A stretch of DNA of 64,000 nucleotides from Peteryoungia ipomoeae (GTDB taxonomy: Bacteria; Pseudomonadota; Alphaproteobacteria; Rhizobiales; Rhizobiaceae), in the NCBI RefSeq assembly GCF_004912165.1, contig NZ_STGV01000003.1, positions 1-64,000 on the forward strand, written 5' to 3'. This document shows positions 34,437 to 43,566 of the stretch, piece by piece. A program made the translations under genes and the position numbers. Each line of letters starts with the position of its first letter. The stretch's first letter is position 1. The notes below the pieces were generated by a model. That model saw only the letters and a program-made list of their open reading frames with translations. It was not told the origin of the DNA and searched no databases.

Positions 34437-34712
34437 CCCTCCGGCAACATCGAGCCGGCGCGATGACCCATATCAAACATTCGCGCGCATTTTACGAATA
34501 CGCAATCCCAGGATGCACTCCACAATCGTGGCTCTGCCCCCCCTTGCACCGTCCGGCTGCCGCCCCATATAATCGCGCGAGATCGACGAGGATCCGGCGC
34601 AGCATAATCTCTCCGGCGCCACCTCGCGGGAGCGGCCGGATGATCGGCATTCCCGGCCTTGGGCGGGGAATTTTCATCCGCCCTGGGCCTCGACCCACCG
34701 AATGGACCCCTT

Positions 34713-35993
34713 GTGTTTACCGAAATTGCCATTGTTGTTTTCCTCACTCTCCTCAACGGCCTTCTGGCCATGTCGGAGCTGGCGGTCGTCTCGTCGCGCC
34801 CGGTTCGACTGAAGATCCTCGCGGATCAGGGCAGCCGGGGTGCTGCCACCGCCATCGCGCTTGCCCAGGATCCCGGTCGGTTCCTGTCCACCGTGCAGAT
34901 CGGCATCACGCTGGTCGGCGTTCTCTCCGGCGCCTTTTCCGGCGCCACACTCGGCGCGCGGCTCTCCGGCTGGCTTGTCGAGCAAGGGCTTTCGGCCTCC
35001 ATGGCCAACGGCCTGGGGGTCGGCTCCGTCGTCGTTGCCATCACCTATCTGTCGCTGATCGTCGGCGAGCTTGTGCCGAAGCAGATTGCGCTCCGCGCGC
35101 CCGAGGCAGTGGCCGCTAAGGTGGCGCCGGGCATGAAGCTCTTGTCGCGTGTGGCGCTGCCGCTCGTCATCCTGCTGAACGGATCGGGCAAACTCGTTCT
35201 GGCGCTGCTGGGACAGTCCGGCAGTTCCGACGAAAAGATCACCGACGAGGAAGTCCGCACCGTGATTGCCGAGGCGCACAGCGCCGGCGTCATCGAGGCG
35301 GAGGAACAGGAAATGATTTCCGGCGTCATGCGGCTTGCAGACCGCACGGCGCGCGGCCTGATGACGCCGCGCCGCGACGTCGAGGTGATCGATCTCGAGG
35401 ACGATCCGGCCGAGATCCGCGAACAGCTGCGCCATACCCAGCGCTCGCGCCTGCCGCTGCGCAAGGGTTCGTCGGACGAGATTGTCGGCGTCGTCGTCGT
35501 CAAGGATGCGCTGGACGGACTGCTGGAAGGCCGCCCTGTCGACATCGAGGCGCTGGCGCGCGAGGCGCCCGTCGTTTCCGACCGCACCAGCGCGCTGACC
35601 GTCATCGAAAAACTGCGCCGGGCGCCCGCCCGCATGGTACTCGTCTATGACGAATACGGCCATTTCGAAGGCATCGTCTCCTCCGGCGACGTGCTGGAGG
35701 CGATCACCGGCGTGTTCGAGGACGAAGAGACCGGCGAGCCGGCGATCATCGAGCGCGAGGACGGCTCCTACCTCGTTTCCGGCTGGATGCCGATCGACGA
35801 ATTCGCCCATGCGGTGGGGCTTGGCCTCGACAAGGAGCCCGACTACGAAACCGTGGCCGGCCTCGTCATCGACACGCTGCGCCACCTGCCAAGCCTTGGC
35901 GAGAACTTCGCCGTCGGCGGCTTCCACTTTGAAGTGGTCGACATGGACGGCCGGCGGGTGGACAAGCTGATCGTGCGCAAGCTACCTTCCTGA
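34713..35993 (+). CDS. CorC/HlyC-type CNNM transporter-like protein
   Basis: This 426-aa protein has an N-terminal DUF21 (CNNM) domain with four membrane segments (about residues 1-185; LLNGLLAMSELAVVSSRPVRLK), a CBS pair (about 205-330; ARGLMTPRRDVEVIDL, VLVYDEYGHFEGIVS) and a C-terminal CorC/HlyC domain (about 340-425). The family is tied to Mg/Co efflux or membrane integrity rather than to hemolysis. The start is uncertain: the GTG at 34713 fits the family N-terminus, and a TTG at 34659 opens the longer frame. It converges with pgpA. Confidence 0.87.
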   Translation: MFTEIAIVVFLTLLNGLLAMSELAVVSSRPVRLKILADQGSRGAATAIALAQDPGRFLSTVQIGITLVGVLSGAFSGATLGARLSGWLVEQGLSASMANGLGVGSVVVAITYLSLIVGELVPKQIALRAPEAVAAKVAPGMKLLSRVALPLVILLNGSGKLVLALLGQSGSSDEKITDEEVRTVIAEAHSAGVIEAEEQEMISGVMRLADRTARGLMTPRRDVEVIDLEDDPAEIREQLRHTQRSRLPLRKGSSDEIVGVVVVKDALDGLLEGRPVDIEALAREAPVVSDRTSALTVIEKLRRAPARMVLVYDEYGHFEGIVSSGDVLEAITGVFEDEETGEPAIIEREDGSYLVSGWMPIDEFAHAVGLGLDKEPDYETVAGLVIDTLRHLPSLGENFAVGGFHFEVVDMDGRRVDKLIVRKLPS

Positions 35994-36036
35994 CGCTCGA
36001 CTTAGACTGGCCCCCGGCTGAGACAGGCGGGAGCTG

Positions 36037-36549
36037 TCACTGTCGTGCTGCGCGGCGGCGCCACCAGCTGAACAGCACGACAATGAGCGCGAAAGCGAGT
36101 GCCGGCGGCAGATCGTCGGCCATCACGCCCCAACCGCCGGGCAATCCCTCCACCACGGAGACCGGCCATGGCTTCAGCTTGTCGAGAAACAGGAAGACCG
36201 TGGCATAGGGCAAAAGCACCGCAAGGCCGGCACGCCAGCCGGTAAAGCGGATGAAGGTGGCGCCAACGAGAAAGGCGCCGACCTCGTCGATCACGATGCG
36301 CCGATCGTCCTTCACGCCCGTTGCAAGCTCGATGACATTGCCCACATGCACCCCGATGGCAAAGACCAGCAGCGCCACAAGCGGCAGGACCGCACGCGGC
36401 GCATGGCTGGCGATCAGCAGGAGCGGGAGCAAGGCAAAGACGGCGAGCCCCGCCCGCAACGGCACGACGAGGCCACTGCCAAACCAGGTGGCAGCAAGCC
36501 ATGTCCATTGGGGAATGAGGCCAAGGCCCGGCGGATCGAGAATTTCCAT
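36037..36549 (-). CDS. pgpA: Phosphatidylglycerophosphatase A
   Basis: This 170-aa membrane protein has the PgpA signatures DDRRIVIDEVGAFLVG and LDKLKPWPVSVVEGLPGGWGVMADDLPPAL, with acidic metal ligands in both, and four membrane segments. It removes phosphate from phosphatidylglycerol phosphate, giving phosphatidylglycerol for membranes and cardiolipin. It is monocistronic and convergent with the CorC-type gene. Confidence 0.9.
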   Translation of the reverse strand: MEILDPPGLGLIPQWTWLAATWFGSGLVVPLRAGLAVFALLPLLLIASHAPRAVLPLVALLVFAIGVHVGNVIELATGVKDDRRIVIDEVGAFLVGATFIRFTGWRAGLAVLLPYATVFLFLDKLKPWPVSVVEGLPGGWGVMADDLPPALAFALIVVLFSWWRRRAARQ

Positions 36550-36689
36550 GGCCAGGATGTAGGCACTGCACCCGTTTCGCCAAGGGGGCTCGCGCTTCCC
36601 AGTGTCGTCAACCGAGATGCCTCTACCGCTGGCGGGGGAACCGCGCTATCTGGTTGCCGGACATCATCCATCCATGCGGGAGGTTTATC

Positions 36690-37583
36690 ATGGGCAAGCG
36701 GATCGTATTTACCGGCGGCAGCGGCAAGGCGGGGCGGCATGTGGTGCCTTATCTGCTGGGTCAGGGGCACAAGGTGCTGAATGTCGACCGGGCCGTGCTC
36801 GAAGTGCCAGGCGTGCACACGCTGCTCACCGATGTGACCGATGGCGCCCAGGTGTTCAACGCGCTCTCCTGCCATTTCGGCTATGAGGGCTATGAACAGG
36901 CGGGCGGCCCGAAGCCGGTGGATGCGGTGGTGCATTTTGCCGCCGTGCCCCGCATCCTGATGCATCCCGACAACCAGACATTTTCGGAGAATACCGTCTC
37001 GACCTACAATGTGATCGAGGCTGCGGCGAAGCTCGGTATCCGCAAGGTCATCATCGCCTCTTCGGAAACGACCTATGGCGTTTGCTTTGCCGAGGGCGAC
37101 AAGGACTACAAGGAATTTCCGCTGACCGAGGACTATGACGTCGATCCGATGGACAGCTACGGCCTTTCCAAGGTGGTCAACGAGAAGACGGCGCGCGCCT
37201 TTGCCATGCGCTACGGCATCGATGTCTATGCGCTTCGGATCGGCAATGTGATTGCACCGGAAGACTATGCCGCCTTCCCCGGCTATCTCGCCGATCCGCC
37301 GTGCCGCAAGCGCAATGCCTGGTCCTATATCGATGCGCGCGATCTCGGCCAGATCGTACATCTGTGCGCCGAGAAGGACGGGCTGGGCTTTCAGGTGTTC
37401 AACGCCGTCAACGACACGATCACCGCGACGATCCCGACCCGCGAATTTCTGGCGACATATGCGCCGGGGACGCCGATCACCGGCGAGATCGACGGTTTCG
37501 ACGCGCCGCTTTCCAACCGCAAGGCGCGCGAGGTGCTGGGCTTCAAGGAAGAGCATGACTGGCGAAAGTATGTGGATGTTTGA
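36690..37583 (+). CDS. NAD-dependent epimerase/dehydratase (extended SDR)
   Basis: This 297-aa protein has the extended SDR pattern: a start of MGKRIVFTGGSGKAGRHVVPYL (nucleotide site), DAVVHFAA, SSETTYGV and the catalytic YGLSK (Tyr-x3-Lys). GGGAGG lies 6 nt before the ATG at 36690. Extended SDRs act on nucleotide sugars or sugar acids; the exact substrate is unknown. No sugar genes are next to it. Confidence 0.9.
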   Translation: MGKRIVFTGGSGKAGRHVVPYLLGQGHKVLNVDRAVLEVPGVHTLLTDVTDGAQVFNALSCHFGYEGYEQAGGPKPVDAVVHFAAVPRILMHPDNQTFSENTVSTYNVIEAAAKLGIRKVIIASSETTYGVCFAEGDKDYKEFPLTEDYDVDPMDSYGLSKVVNEKTARAFAMRYGIDVYALRIGNVIAPEDYAAFPGYLADPPCRKRNAWSYIDARDLGQIVHLCAEKDGLGFQVFNAVNDTITATIPTREFLATYAPGTPITGEIDGFDAPLSNRKAREVLGFKEEHDWRKYVDV

Positions 37584-37693
37584 GCACTGCCGGTTTGCAG
37601 TGATCGTTTGGGGTCTGTGACCGCGCTGGAGGCGGAGAGACGTTCCTCCCCGCCTTCTCTTTGTCTGCGCATTGCTGCCGACATCGGCGAGCC

Positions 37694-38359
37694 TCAACCC
37701 ATGCTGACCGTCCAGCTTCCGTCCGCGTTATTGGCGACCTCTGCGGTGGTAATGCCGCCGGTGAAGTCACAGAGGGCGGCATTCAGGCTTGAATGCGTGA
37801 AGTTGATGACAGTGCCCGGCACATATTCGCCTTTGCCGACGAAGTATTTCAGGACTGGTTGGCAGTCAGTCTCGGTGGCCGGATCAACCACGATAAAATT
37901 TGACAGCACCATCTGGCCGTTGGCGTTAACGGCCAGGCCGGCATTGTAGTAGTTCTGCGAGCTAAAGACCGGCGTGGTAATGCGAAAGGCGCCGGGTTTC
38001 ACGTCATCGCCGTTAACCGGTTGCGTGAGACCGATCGGTTCAGAGATAATTGCGGTGGTGGAGTCATTTTCCGTACCGCTTCCGGATGCGAGATCGATTG
38101 GCCTCGTAGCGAGAATATCTCCGGATACGTTGCCGACATGGGGGAGCGTATTGCTCTGCTGGAGGCCAGCATAAAATCGCAACTCGGCGCGGAAGGTCAG
38201 TGTCGCGCCGGTATCGTTGTAATTGCCCAGCCGAGCTGAAAACAGGCTGTTTGAATAGGCCATGGCCTCACTCGGATAGGTCGCCGGCTGCTGGAAGACA
38301 AAAAAGTCATGGGCCTGCCGCTCGTCATTGCGGATGTTGATCGTCAAAAGTGTCGACAT
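37694..38359 (-). CDS. Hypothetical protein, beta-rich
   Basis: This 221-aa protein is not recognised. It has no signal peptide or membrane segment, and is rich in polar beta-strand patterns (ATLTFRAELRFYAGLQQSN, AFRITTPVF, MVLSNFIVVDPATETDC, GTVINFTHSSL). The shape suggests a soluble or exported beta-sandwich. GC content is lower than in neighbouring genes. The ATG at 38359 has GGGGA 6 nt upstream. It sits alone between the epimerase and the PH-domain gene. Confidence 0.55.
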   Translation of the reverse strand: MSTLLTINIRNDERQAHDFFVFQQPATYPSEAMAYSNSLFSARLGNYNDTGATLTFRAELRFYAGLQQSNTLPHVGNVSGDILATRPIDLASGSGTENDSTTAIISEPIGLTQPVNGDDVKPGAFRITTPVFSSQNYYNAGLAVNANGQMVLSNFIVVDPATETDCQPVLKYFVGKGEYVPGTVINFTHSSLNAALCDFTGGITTAEVANNADGSWTVSMG

Positions 38360-38570
38360 GATCATTCCCCTACGCTTTCCGTTTCAAGTCAGGGAGGTGC
38401 CGGTGAAACGAAGGGCCAAGCCCAACGGATTTCTATGCGCATCCACGCCCCGTGTGCATTGGTAGAATTTACCACCAAAAATTGCAATCGCAGCAAAGCG
38501 ACCAAACTTGGCCTTGTCTTGCGAGAGGCATCAACCCATCTCCCTCAAACGACAATGACGGAGATCAGCG

Positions 38571-38948
38571 ATGGGACTTTTTGACGGACTTCTGGGCCAT
38601 GGATCGGCGGTCGATCCGGCGGATCTGGCCAAACGGCTCGATGGCGTGCTGATCGACGGTGAGACCGTGGGGCTGGCCTTCAAGGTGATCCGCGACATCT
38701 TCGTCTTCACCGACAAGCGGATGATCCTCATCGACGTGCAGGGCATCACCGGGTCGAAGGTCGATTATACCTCCGTGCCCTACCGGGCGATCACAAGCTT
38801 TTCGGTTGAGACCGCCGGCACCTTCGATCTCGACAGCGAACTGAAAATCTGGATTTCCGGCAATGCGGCACCGCTGACCAAAACCTTGAAGAAAGGCACC
38901 GACGTGCGCGGCATCCAGCGGGCGCTGGCAACGGGGGTGTTGCGGTAA
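38571..38948 (+). CDS. PH-domain protein (bPH/YvbH-like)
   Basis: This 125-aa protein has a bacterial pleckstrin homology domain: VGLAFKVIRDIFVFTDKRMILIDVQGITGSKVDYTSVPYRAITSFSVETAGTFDLDSELKIWI. These form pentameric rings of unknown purpose. It is soluble. Its neighbours belong to other units. Confidence 0.85.
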   Translation: MGLFDGLLGHGSAVDPADLAKRLDGVLIDGETVGLAFKVIRDIFVFTDKRMILIDVQGITGSKVDYTSVPYRAITSFSVETAGTFDLDSELKIWISGNAAPLTKTLKKGTDVRGIQRALATGVLR

Positions 38949-39044
38949 AGTGCATGGCGGGGGGGCATGGGCCCAAACCTGAAGCGCTGGCATCAGGTTC
39001 CCGCAACTGATAAACTGGCTGCTGAGTTTACTGAGGAGCAAATC

Positions 39045-39233
39045 ATGGACGAAGCCGGACGAGACGCCCCGGAGTTTGCCGGGATGCCCGAAGAGATCTA
39101 CCAGGACCTGCTGAAGAAATCCCGGCAGGTGTCAGCCGACACGGCCTTAAGTGCAGATGAGCACCGGGAGATCGTCCGGCATCAGAGGGTCGAGCGGAAA
39201 CAATCTGCAGTGAAGAAGCCCATGGGGCTCTAA
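39045..39233 (+). CDS. Small antitoxin-like protein
   Basis: This 62-aa charged protein has GAGGAG 6 nt before the ATG at 39045. It shows EEIYQDLLKKSRQVSADTALSADEHREIV without a recognised domain. Its stop overlaps the start of the next frame (TAATG). That coupling, its size, and the RelE-like C-terminus encoded next suggest an antitoxin. Family not recognised. Confidence 0.5.
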   Translation: MDEAGRDAPEFAGMPEEIYQDLLKKSRQVSADTALSADEHREIVRHQRVERKQSAVKKPMGL

Positions 39234-39531
39234 TGAAACTCGATCCGTCGACCACGGATGACTTTCATCGCATTTTCCAGCATCACGAAAACCTCAGTGA
39301 TGAGGGACGAGCCTACGAGATTGAAGAGCAGCTTTATCAGGATGCCGAGGCGTGCGATGCCGATCCGACGGCGAGGCACGACGCCTGACCTTCAAGCGAG
39401 CGCGCAACGGCTATCGGTTTTTCTTTGCCAATGTGTCCGGGGTCAATGTGATCTATGCGATCTATCATCAACGAGTAAACTGGCAGACATCGATCGAGGA
39501 TCGCTCCGGTCGGTATAGGGATCCCGCTTGA
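39233..39531 (+). pseudogene. Frameshifted RelE/ParE-like toxin
   Basis: The first frame encodes MKLDPSTTDDFHRIF...GRAYEIEEQLYQDAEACDAD and stops at about 39388. A second frame then continues RRLTFKRARNGYRFFFANVSGVNVIYAIYHQRVNWQ to the stop at 39529. The second part has the basic RelE-type strand pattern (KRARNGYR, IYAIYHQRVNW). One base seems lost between about 39340 and 39385, so the toxin is broken while the antitoxin is intact. A sequencing error is the alternative. Confidence 0.55.
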
Positions 39532-39901
39532 ACAATTGTGTCGTTCGGTGCCCACCTCGATTAAAACTGGACTGCATTTCTGCGGCCGTATTCAGACGCT
39601 ATCCTTAAGCAAGGAAGGCTATCATCGGCAGTTATTTCTCTCGGCTGTAAGCTTCCTTCAAAAAGAAGGACCTCGCGACCATGCCGCCGCCTGCTTTAGG
39701 ATCACGGGCGGGCGGCGCTGAATGCAAACGAGGCTTGAGGGAATGGGAGAGCAAGGCTTGAGCGGCGCTTGCGCCGTGCACGGCGAGTGACATCCGTCGC
39801 CCCTGCAAAACTTCCCTCCTTCCCGAATCAATGCTACCGCTCTTGCCCGATAGATCCTTGCGGGTTTGACCCGCGCCATGCCTTGAGGTTGTCCGCCCCC
39901 C
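39532..39901. other. Intergenic region, nothing recognised
   Basis: These 370 bases between the broken TA pair and the DUF1214 gene show no gene, repeat family member or clear terminator. The short inverted stretch TTCCTTC-N4-GAAGGA near 39653 is the only structure. Confidence 0.5.
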
Positions 39902-40489
39902 GTGTTTCGTGTGCCCCTCCTTGTCGCCCTGACGCTGATCATCGCCTTTGGCGGCGGCATTCTGTCGGCGCTTTCCATGCTGAATGCCTCCGTCGGCTTC
40001 GGATCGATCGACGTGGCCGGCTGGCGGGCCTTTCCGGCGGCGCAGACGATCGAGGCGGATCCTTATGCGAAGGCGCATCGGGCCAAGGCTGGCCTGCTGC
40101 TCTATGGGGCAGCCGAAGGTTTGCAGTTTACCGCCGAGCGCGACGACAAGGGCCTGGCGCTGACCGGCACCTGCTCCTACCGGATGAGCGGCCGCACACC
40201 GGCCACCCGCGCCTGGACGCTCTATGCCGCCGATGACGCCGGGCAGCCGCTTAATGCCTCGCCGGACCTGCCGACGGCGCAGAATTCGCAGACGATCCTC
40301 AGGAATCGCGATGGCAGTTTCGAGATTGTCGTGTCTCGCACGGCAAAAGCGGGCAATTGGCTGGCGATCCCCGATACCGGCTCCTTCCGGCTGGTGCTGA
40401 CGCTGCTCGACACGCCGGCCGCCGCCTCCACCGGTCTTTCCGGCCTTGTGATGCCGGTGATCGAACAGATCGGATGCGGCAATGAATAA
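39902..40489 (+). CDS. DUF1214 family protein
   Basis: This 195-aa protein has an N-terminal membrane anchor (residues 1-30) and a beta-rich DUF1214 domain (YRMSGRTPATRAWTLYAADD, NSQTILRNRDGSFEIVVS, NWLAIPDTGSFRLVLTLLD). It forms a pair with the overlapping DUF1254 gene downstream, as in other Rhizobiales. Function is unknown; it is likely exposed to the periplasm. The start is a GTG at 39902 with no strong SD. Confidence 0.85.
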   Translation: MFRVPLLVALTLIIAFGGGILSALSMLNASVGFGSIDVAGWRAFPAAQTIEADPYAKAHRAKAGLLLYGAAEGLQFTAERDDKGLALTGTCSYRMSGRTPATRAWTLYAADDAGQPLNASPDLPTAQNSQTILRNRDGSFEIVVSRTAKAGNWLAIPDTGSFRLVLTLLDTPAAASTGLSGLVMPVIEQIGCGNE

Positions 40490-41030
40490 GATCCTTTATG
40501 CCCTTCTGACCGGCCTCATCGGCGCGGTTCTCCTGCATATCATCATCATTCTCGGGGTGCCGCTGTTTACCGGGCGCGATGCCCATACGCGGGTGACGGC
40601 GGAGGGGGCGCCTTTCGCTTTCCATCAGCTTTCGGCAGCGGAAGATGAAGTCGGGCTATCGAGCCGCGATCCCTATCTGCGCACAGCCGTCTGCCATTTC
40701 GACATCGGCACGCAGCCCTTGTCGCTGACGGCCGCCGGGCGGGTGAAATTCTGGTCGATCGCCATTTACGACCGCGATGCCAATGAAGTGTTTTCGATGA
40801 ATGACCGCACCTCGGTGGCGGGCGATCTCGACGTGCTTCTGGCAACGCCGGTGCAGGTGGCGCAATTGCGCAAGACGCCGATTGCAGCGCTCGCCCAGAC
40901 CATTCTGGTCGAGCATCGTGGCACCACCGGCTATGCGGTGCTGCGCGCCATGGTGCCGCAGCCAAGCCAGGAGGCCGATGCGCTGGCCTTTCTTGAAGAC
41001 GCCGAATGCCTGCCCTTTACCGGGCGGTAA
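40482..41030 (+). CDS. DUF1254 family protein
   Basis: This 182-aa protein has an N-terminal membrane segment (about residues 5-28) and a DUF1254-type domain (FHQLSAAEDEVGLSSRDPYLRTAVCHFDI, VKFWSIAIYDRDANEVFSMNDRT). It overlaps the DUF1214 gene by 8 nt and the two are probably one periplasmic, inner-membrane-anchored complex. Confidence 0.85.
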   Translation: MNKILYALLTGLIGAVLLHIIIILGVPLFTGRDAHTRVTAEGAPFAFHQLSAAEDEVGLSSRDPYLRTAVCHFDIGTQPLSLTAAGRVKFWSIAIYDRDANEVFSMNDRTSVAGDLDVLLATPVQVAQLRKTPIAALAQTILVEHRGTTGYAVLRAMVPQPSQEADALAFLEDAECLPFTGR

Positions 41031-41051
41031 CGTCACGGTCCGAGGGCACTC

Positions 41052-41255
41052 TCAGGCCGGATTGGCAGGGGACGGCAGCGAGGGCATTCCGGTCGACAAT
41101 TCGACCCGGCTCCAGGTCGAGAGCGGCTCGAAGCGCTCGTAGAAGATGCCGGTGAAGAGCAGCACCTCGCCCTTGGCGCGCTCCTGCGCAACCTGCGTGG
41201 CAAGGCTCTGGCGCCCCGTTTTCAACCGGTCCTTGATGCTGATGATATCCGCCAT
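41052..41255 (-). CDS. 67-aa hypothetical protein
   Basis: A 68-codon frame begins 7 nt after AAAGGAG. The peptide starts MADIISIKDRLKTGRQSLATQVAQERAKGEVLLFTGIFYERFEPL and is soluble. Family not recognised. It converges with the DUF1254 gene. Confidence 0.7.
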   Translation of the reverse strand: MADIISIKDRLKTGRQSLATQVAQERAKGEVLLFTGIFYERFEPLSTWSRVELSTGMPSLPSPANPA

Positions 41256-41435
41256 GCTCGTTCTCCTTTCAAAAGGAAAGATCGAGAGGGATGACTGTCT
41301 CATTTCATCCTGGCCGGCTTTCGCCTCAGGCCCCGGCACATTCCGGTTTGTGTCGCGGATTCTGGCCACGCACCGGCTCACTTGCGCCTTTCTCGGACAC
41401 TGTCGCTTTCCTGCACATGCACGCAATCGACATTA

Positions 41436-41455
41436 ACATTCGAATATCCGAATGT
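41436..41455. promoter_or_regulatory. Inverted repeat upstream of the DUF2336 gene
   Basis: Perfect 7-bp arms ACATTCG-N6-CGAATGT lie in the 330-base divergent region between the 67-aa gene and the DUF2336 gene. This is a candidate operator for an unidentified regulator. Nothing else is seen there. Confidence 0.4.
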
Positions 41456-41586
41456 CCCGAATTATGTGACGAATCGGCACCTTGCGCCAGTCGTCTACCG
41501 TGAGGAAGCCATAGGTTAGTTAACAGCCTGCTAACACTTTCGCTCTAATGTGAATGACCAGTGTATTGCGTTGGAGTGTCGGGTTG

Positions 41587-42744
41587 GTGAGCGAACAATT
41601 CAGGGAGCTGGAGCGTCCGGCCGGCACGCGGAACAAGGATGTCGTTCTCATGGCCACGGTCACGAGTTTTCAGGCCCTTTCGCATCCCGGCAAATCGGAA
41701 CTGAGGCAATTTGCCGAGCTGTTCCAGCCGCTGTTTGCCGCCTCCTCGATCGAGGCGCGGCGCGATGCGGTGGCAGCCCTTTCGCAAAGCCCGAACTTGC
41801 CCTTGTCCGTGGCCGCCTTCATCGCTTCGCAGCCGATCTCGATCGCCGCGCCCTTCCTCGCCGTTTCCCCTGCCCTTTCCGATGACATGCTCATCATCAT
41901 TGCCCGCTGCCAGGGGGCAGACCATGCGCGCGCCATCGTCAAGCGCGAGAAGCTTTCGCCGATGGTGATCGACGCGCTGGTATCGCTGCGCCACTATCAG
42001 GCACCGCGCCGCGCAGAAGCGGAAGAGGTCGCAGAGATCTCCGAACCGCAGACGACTGCTCCGGCGCCGGAAACACCGGCTGTCCGCCGCATGGCAATCG
42101 CTGGCCCAGAGACCGAGGTTGCGCCACTGGAAGCGGCCGAACAGGATCGGATCGAGCGGGAAGAGTCACTGCGCCGGACGATCAAGACGCTTGCCCTCAA
42201 GGACAGTCCGGCTGAGACGGATCGGCTGGGGCGGCTGACAATTGGCCCAGTGCAGGCAGCGCTTCTCGTGCGGTTTGCCCGCGCCCATGACGGCGGCGCC
42301 TTCTGCACCACGCTTGCCGACGTGCTTTCCTCCAGCCGCTGGTTGGCCGAGCGCATCCTGATCGACATTTCCGGACGCCAGCTTGCGACGACGCTTGTCG
42401 GCTGCGGCATGGAGCTGGCCGATGCGGTCTTTGTCCTCGCGAAGCTTTACCCGCATCTTGGCCGCAGCGAAGAGGGCAAGATGCGTGCCGAGCGACTGCT
42501 TGCCGAGATCCAGCCGCTGGCGGCGGAAAGCCGCATCGAAAGCTGGCTGAGGGCCGATCGCTACACCTATGGGGAAACAGCGGTCAGTGTGCCGGGCAGC
42601 GATGTCACAGCCCCTGCCACCACAGGCGCCAGCCTGCAAACAGGGTTTGCAAAGCTCACCGGACAGGCCGGGACGTCCCCAGCCACCCGTCGACCTGTGG
42701 GCGACGATCACGCCCGCCAGGTGCTGCGCGCCCGCAAGCGCTGA
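41587..42744 (+). CDS. DUF2336 family protein
   Basis: This 385-aa soluble protein is made of helical HEAT-like repeats (LRQFAELFQPLFAASSIEARRDAVAALSQSPNLPLSVAAFIAS, then later ADVLSSSRWLAERILIDISGRQLATTLVGCGMELADAVFVLA). This matches the DUF2336 family as I recall it, common in Alphaproteobacteria and of unknown function. The GTG at 41587 has GGAG 10 nt upstream; the ATG at 41554 and an ATG at 41650 are alternatives. The last 60 residues are disordered. Confidence 0.75.
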   Translation: MSEQFRELERPAGTRNKDVVLMATVTSFQALSHPGKSELRQFAELFQPLFAASSIEARRDAVAALSQSPNLPLSVAAFIASQPISIAAPFLAVSPALSDDMLIIIARCQGADHARAIVKREKLSPMVIDALVSLRHYQAPRRAEAEEVAEISEPQTTAPAPETPAVRRMAIAGPETEVAPLEAAEQDRIEREESLRRTIKTLALKDSPAETDRLGRLTIGPVQAALLVRFARAHDGGAFCTTLADVLSSSRWLAERILIDISGRQLATTLVGCGMELADAVFVLAKLYPHLGRSEEGKMRAERLLAEIQPLAAESRIESWLRADRYTYGETAVSVPGSDVTAPATTGASLQTGFAKLTGQAGTSPATRRPVGDDHARQVLRARKR

Positions 42745-42767
42745 GTGCGGCACCCTCCCCCCACCCG

Positions 42768-43118
42768 TCAGGGGCCGGGGACTGTCACCAAAGCCAGATA
42801 GTCGCCGATCGCATCGACCTCGATTTCGACCAGCCAGAGATCGCTGTCGAACTTCATTTCCCGGGCAATCAGGGCCTCGGTGGCTTCTGGATCTGCCTTG
42901 CTCACGCGTTCTTCAAACAGCCGGTCGTCGCGCGCGTCTTCGCCGATCATCATCTGCGGCGCCGGTCCATAGAGCGTTTCCAGCCCATCGCGAAAGCGCT
43001 GGCGCACAAAGATCGCGCCCGCCGCATCCGATCCCTTGCATACGACAGCCGCATACCCGCCATCGGCAAAGACGCGGCGGGTGAGAGCGGAGACGAAGAT
43101 ATCGGACCGGATGCGCAT
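42768..43118 (-). CDS. DUF1491 family protein
   Basis: This 116-aa protein matches DUF1491: RIRSDIFVSALTRRVFADGGYAAVVCKGSDAAGAIFVRQR, then APQMMIGEDARDDRLFEERV and FDSDLWLVEIEVD. Function is unknown; it is typical of Alphaproteobacteria. It converges with the DUF2336 gene. Confidence 0.87.
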   Translation of the reverse strand: MRIRSDIFVSALTRRVFADGGYAAVVCKGSDAAGAIFVRQRFRDGLETLYGPAPQMMIGEDARDDRLFEERVSKADPEATEALIAREMKFDSDLWLVEIEVDAIGDYLALVTVPGP

Positions 43119-43204
43119 GGGGTGGTTCTAGGCGATTGCAGCGGCGGGGGGAAGTGGTGGATACGGCGCACAGACCGCACCGACATGGCGCTCCTTGTCT
43201 ATAC

Positions 43205-43218
43205 AATGCAAATGCATT
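43205..43218. promoter_or_regulatory. Operator-like inverted repeat of the PrlF/YhaV pair
   Basis: AATGCA-N2-TGCATT lies 28 nt upstream of the antitoxin start, next to a TACAAT-like -10 box. It is a likely autoregulatory site. Confidence 0.45.
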
Positions 43219-43245
43219 ACCTTTGCGGTATCAGGGAGATTAGCC

Positions 43246-43566
43246 ATGGGTGCGAGAACTACTTTGTCCGTCGATGCGACGATCACCGCACGCGGCCAAA
43301 CTACGGTTCCCTCCGCCATTCGCAAGATGCTCGGCGTGGAAACGGGACAGATCACCTTCAGGGCACTTTCCAATGGCACCGTGGTCATCGAAGCCAAGAT
43401 CGAAGACGAACAGGAGGACCCGGCCATCGGCGCTTTCCTGCAGTTTCTCGAACAGGACATCGCACGCGGCAATGTCGTGCCACTTCAGCAGACTTTGCTC
43501 GACGAACTCGATGACCTTCTGGAGGGCGAGAAGGTCGACATGAACGACGCACTGCCGGATGACTGA
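43246..43566 (+). CDS. prlF: PrlF-like AbrB-fold antitoxin
   Basis: This 106-aa protein has an AbrB swapped-hairpin domain: DATITARGQTTVPSAIRKMLGVETGQITFRALSNGTVVIEA. An acidic C-terminal half (LEQDIARGNVVPLQQTLLDELDDLLEG) neutralises the toxin. GGGAG lies 7 nt before the ATG. It overlaps the YhaV toxin gene by 8 nt. Confidence 0.85.
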   Translation: MGARTTLSVDATITARGQTTVPSAIRKMLGVETGQITFRALSNGTVVIEAKIEDEQEDPAIGAFLQFLEQDIARGNVVPLQQTLLDELDDLLEGEKVDMNDALPDD

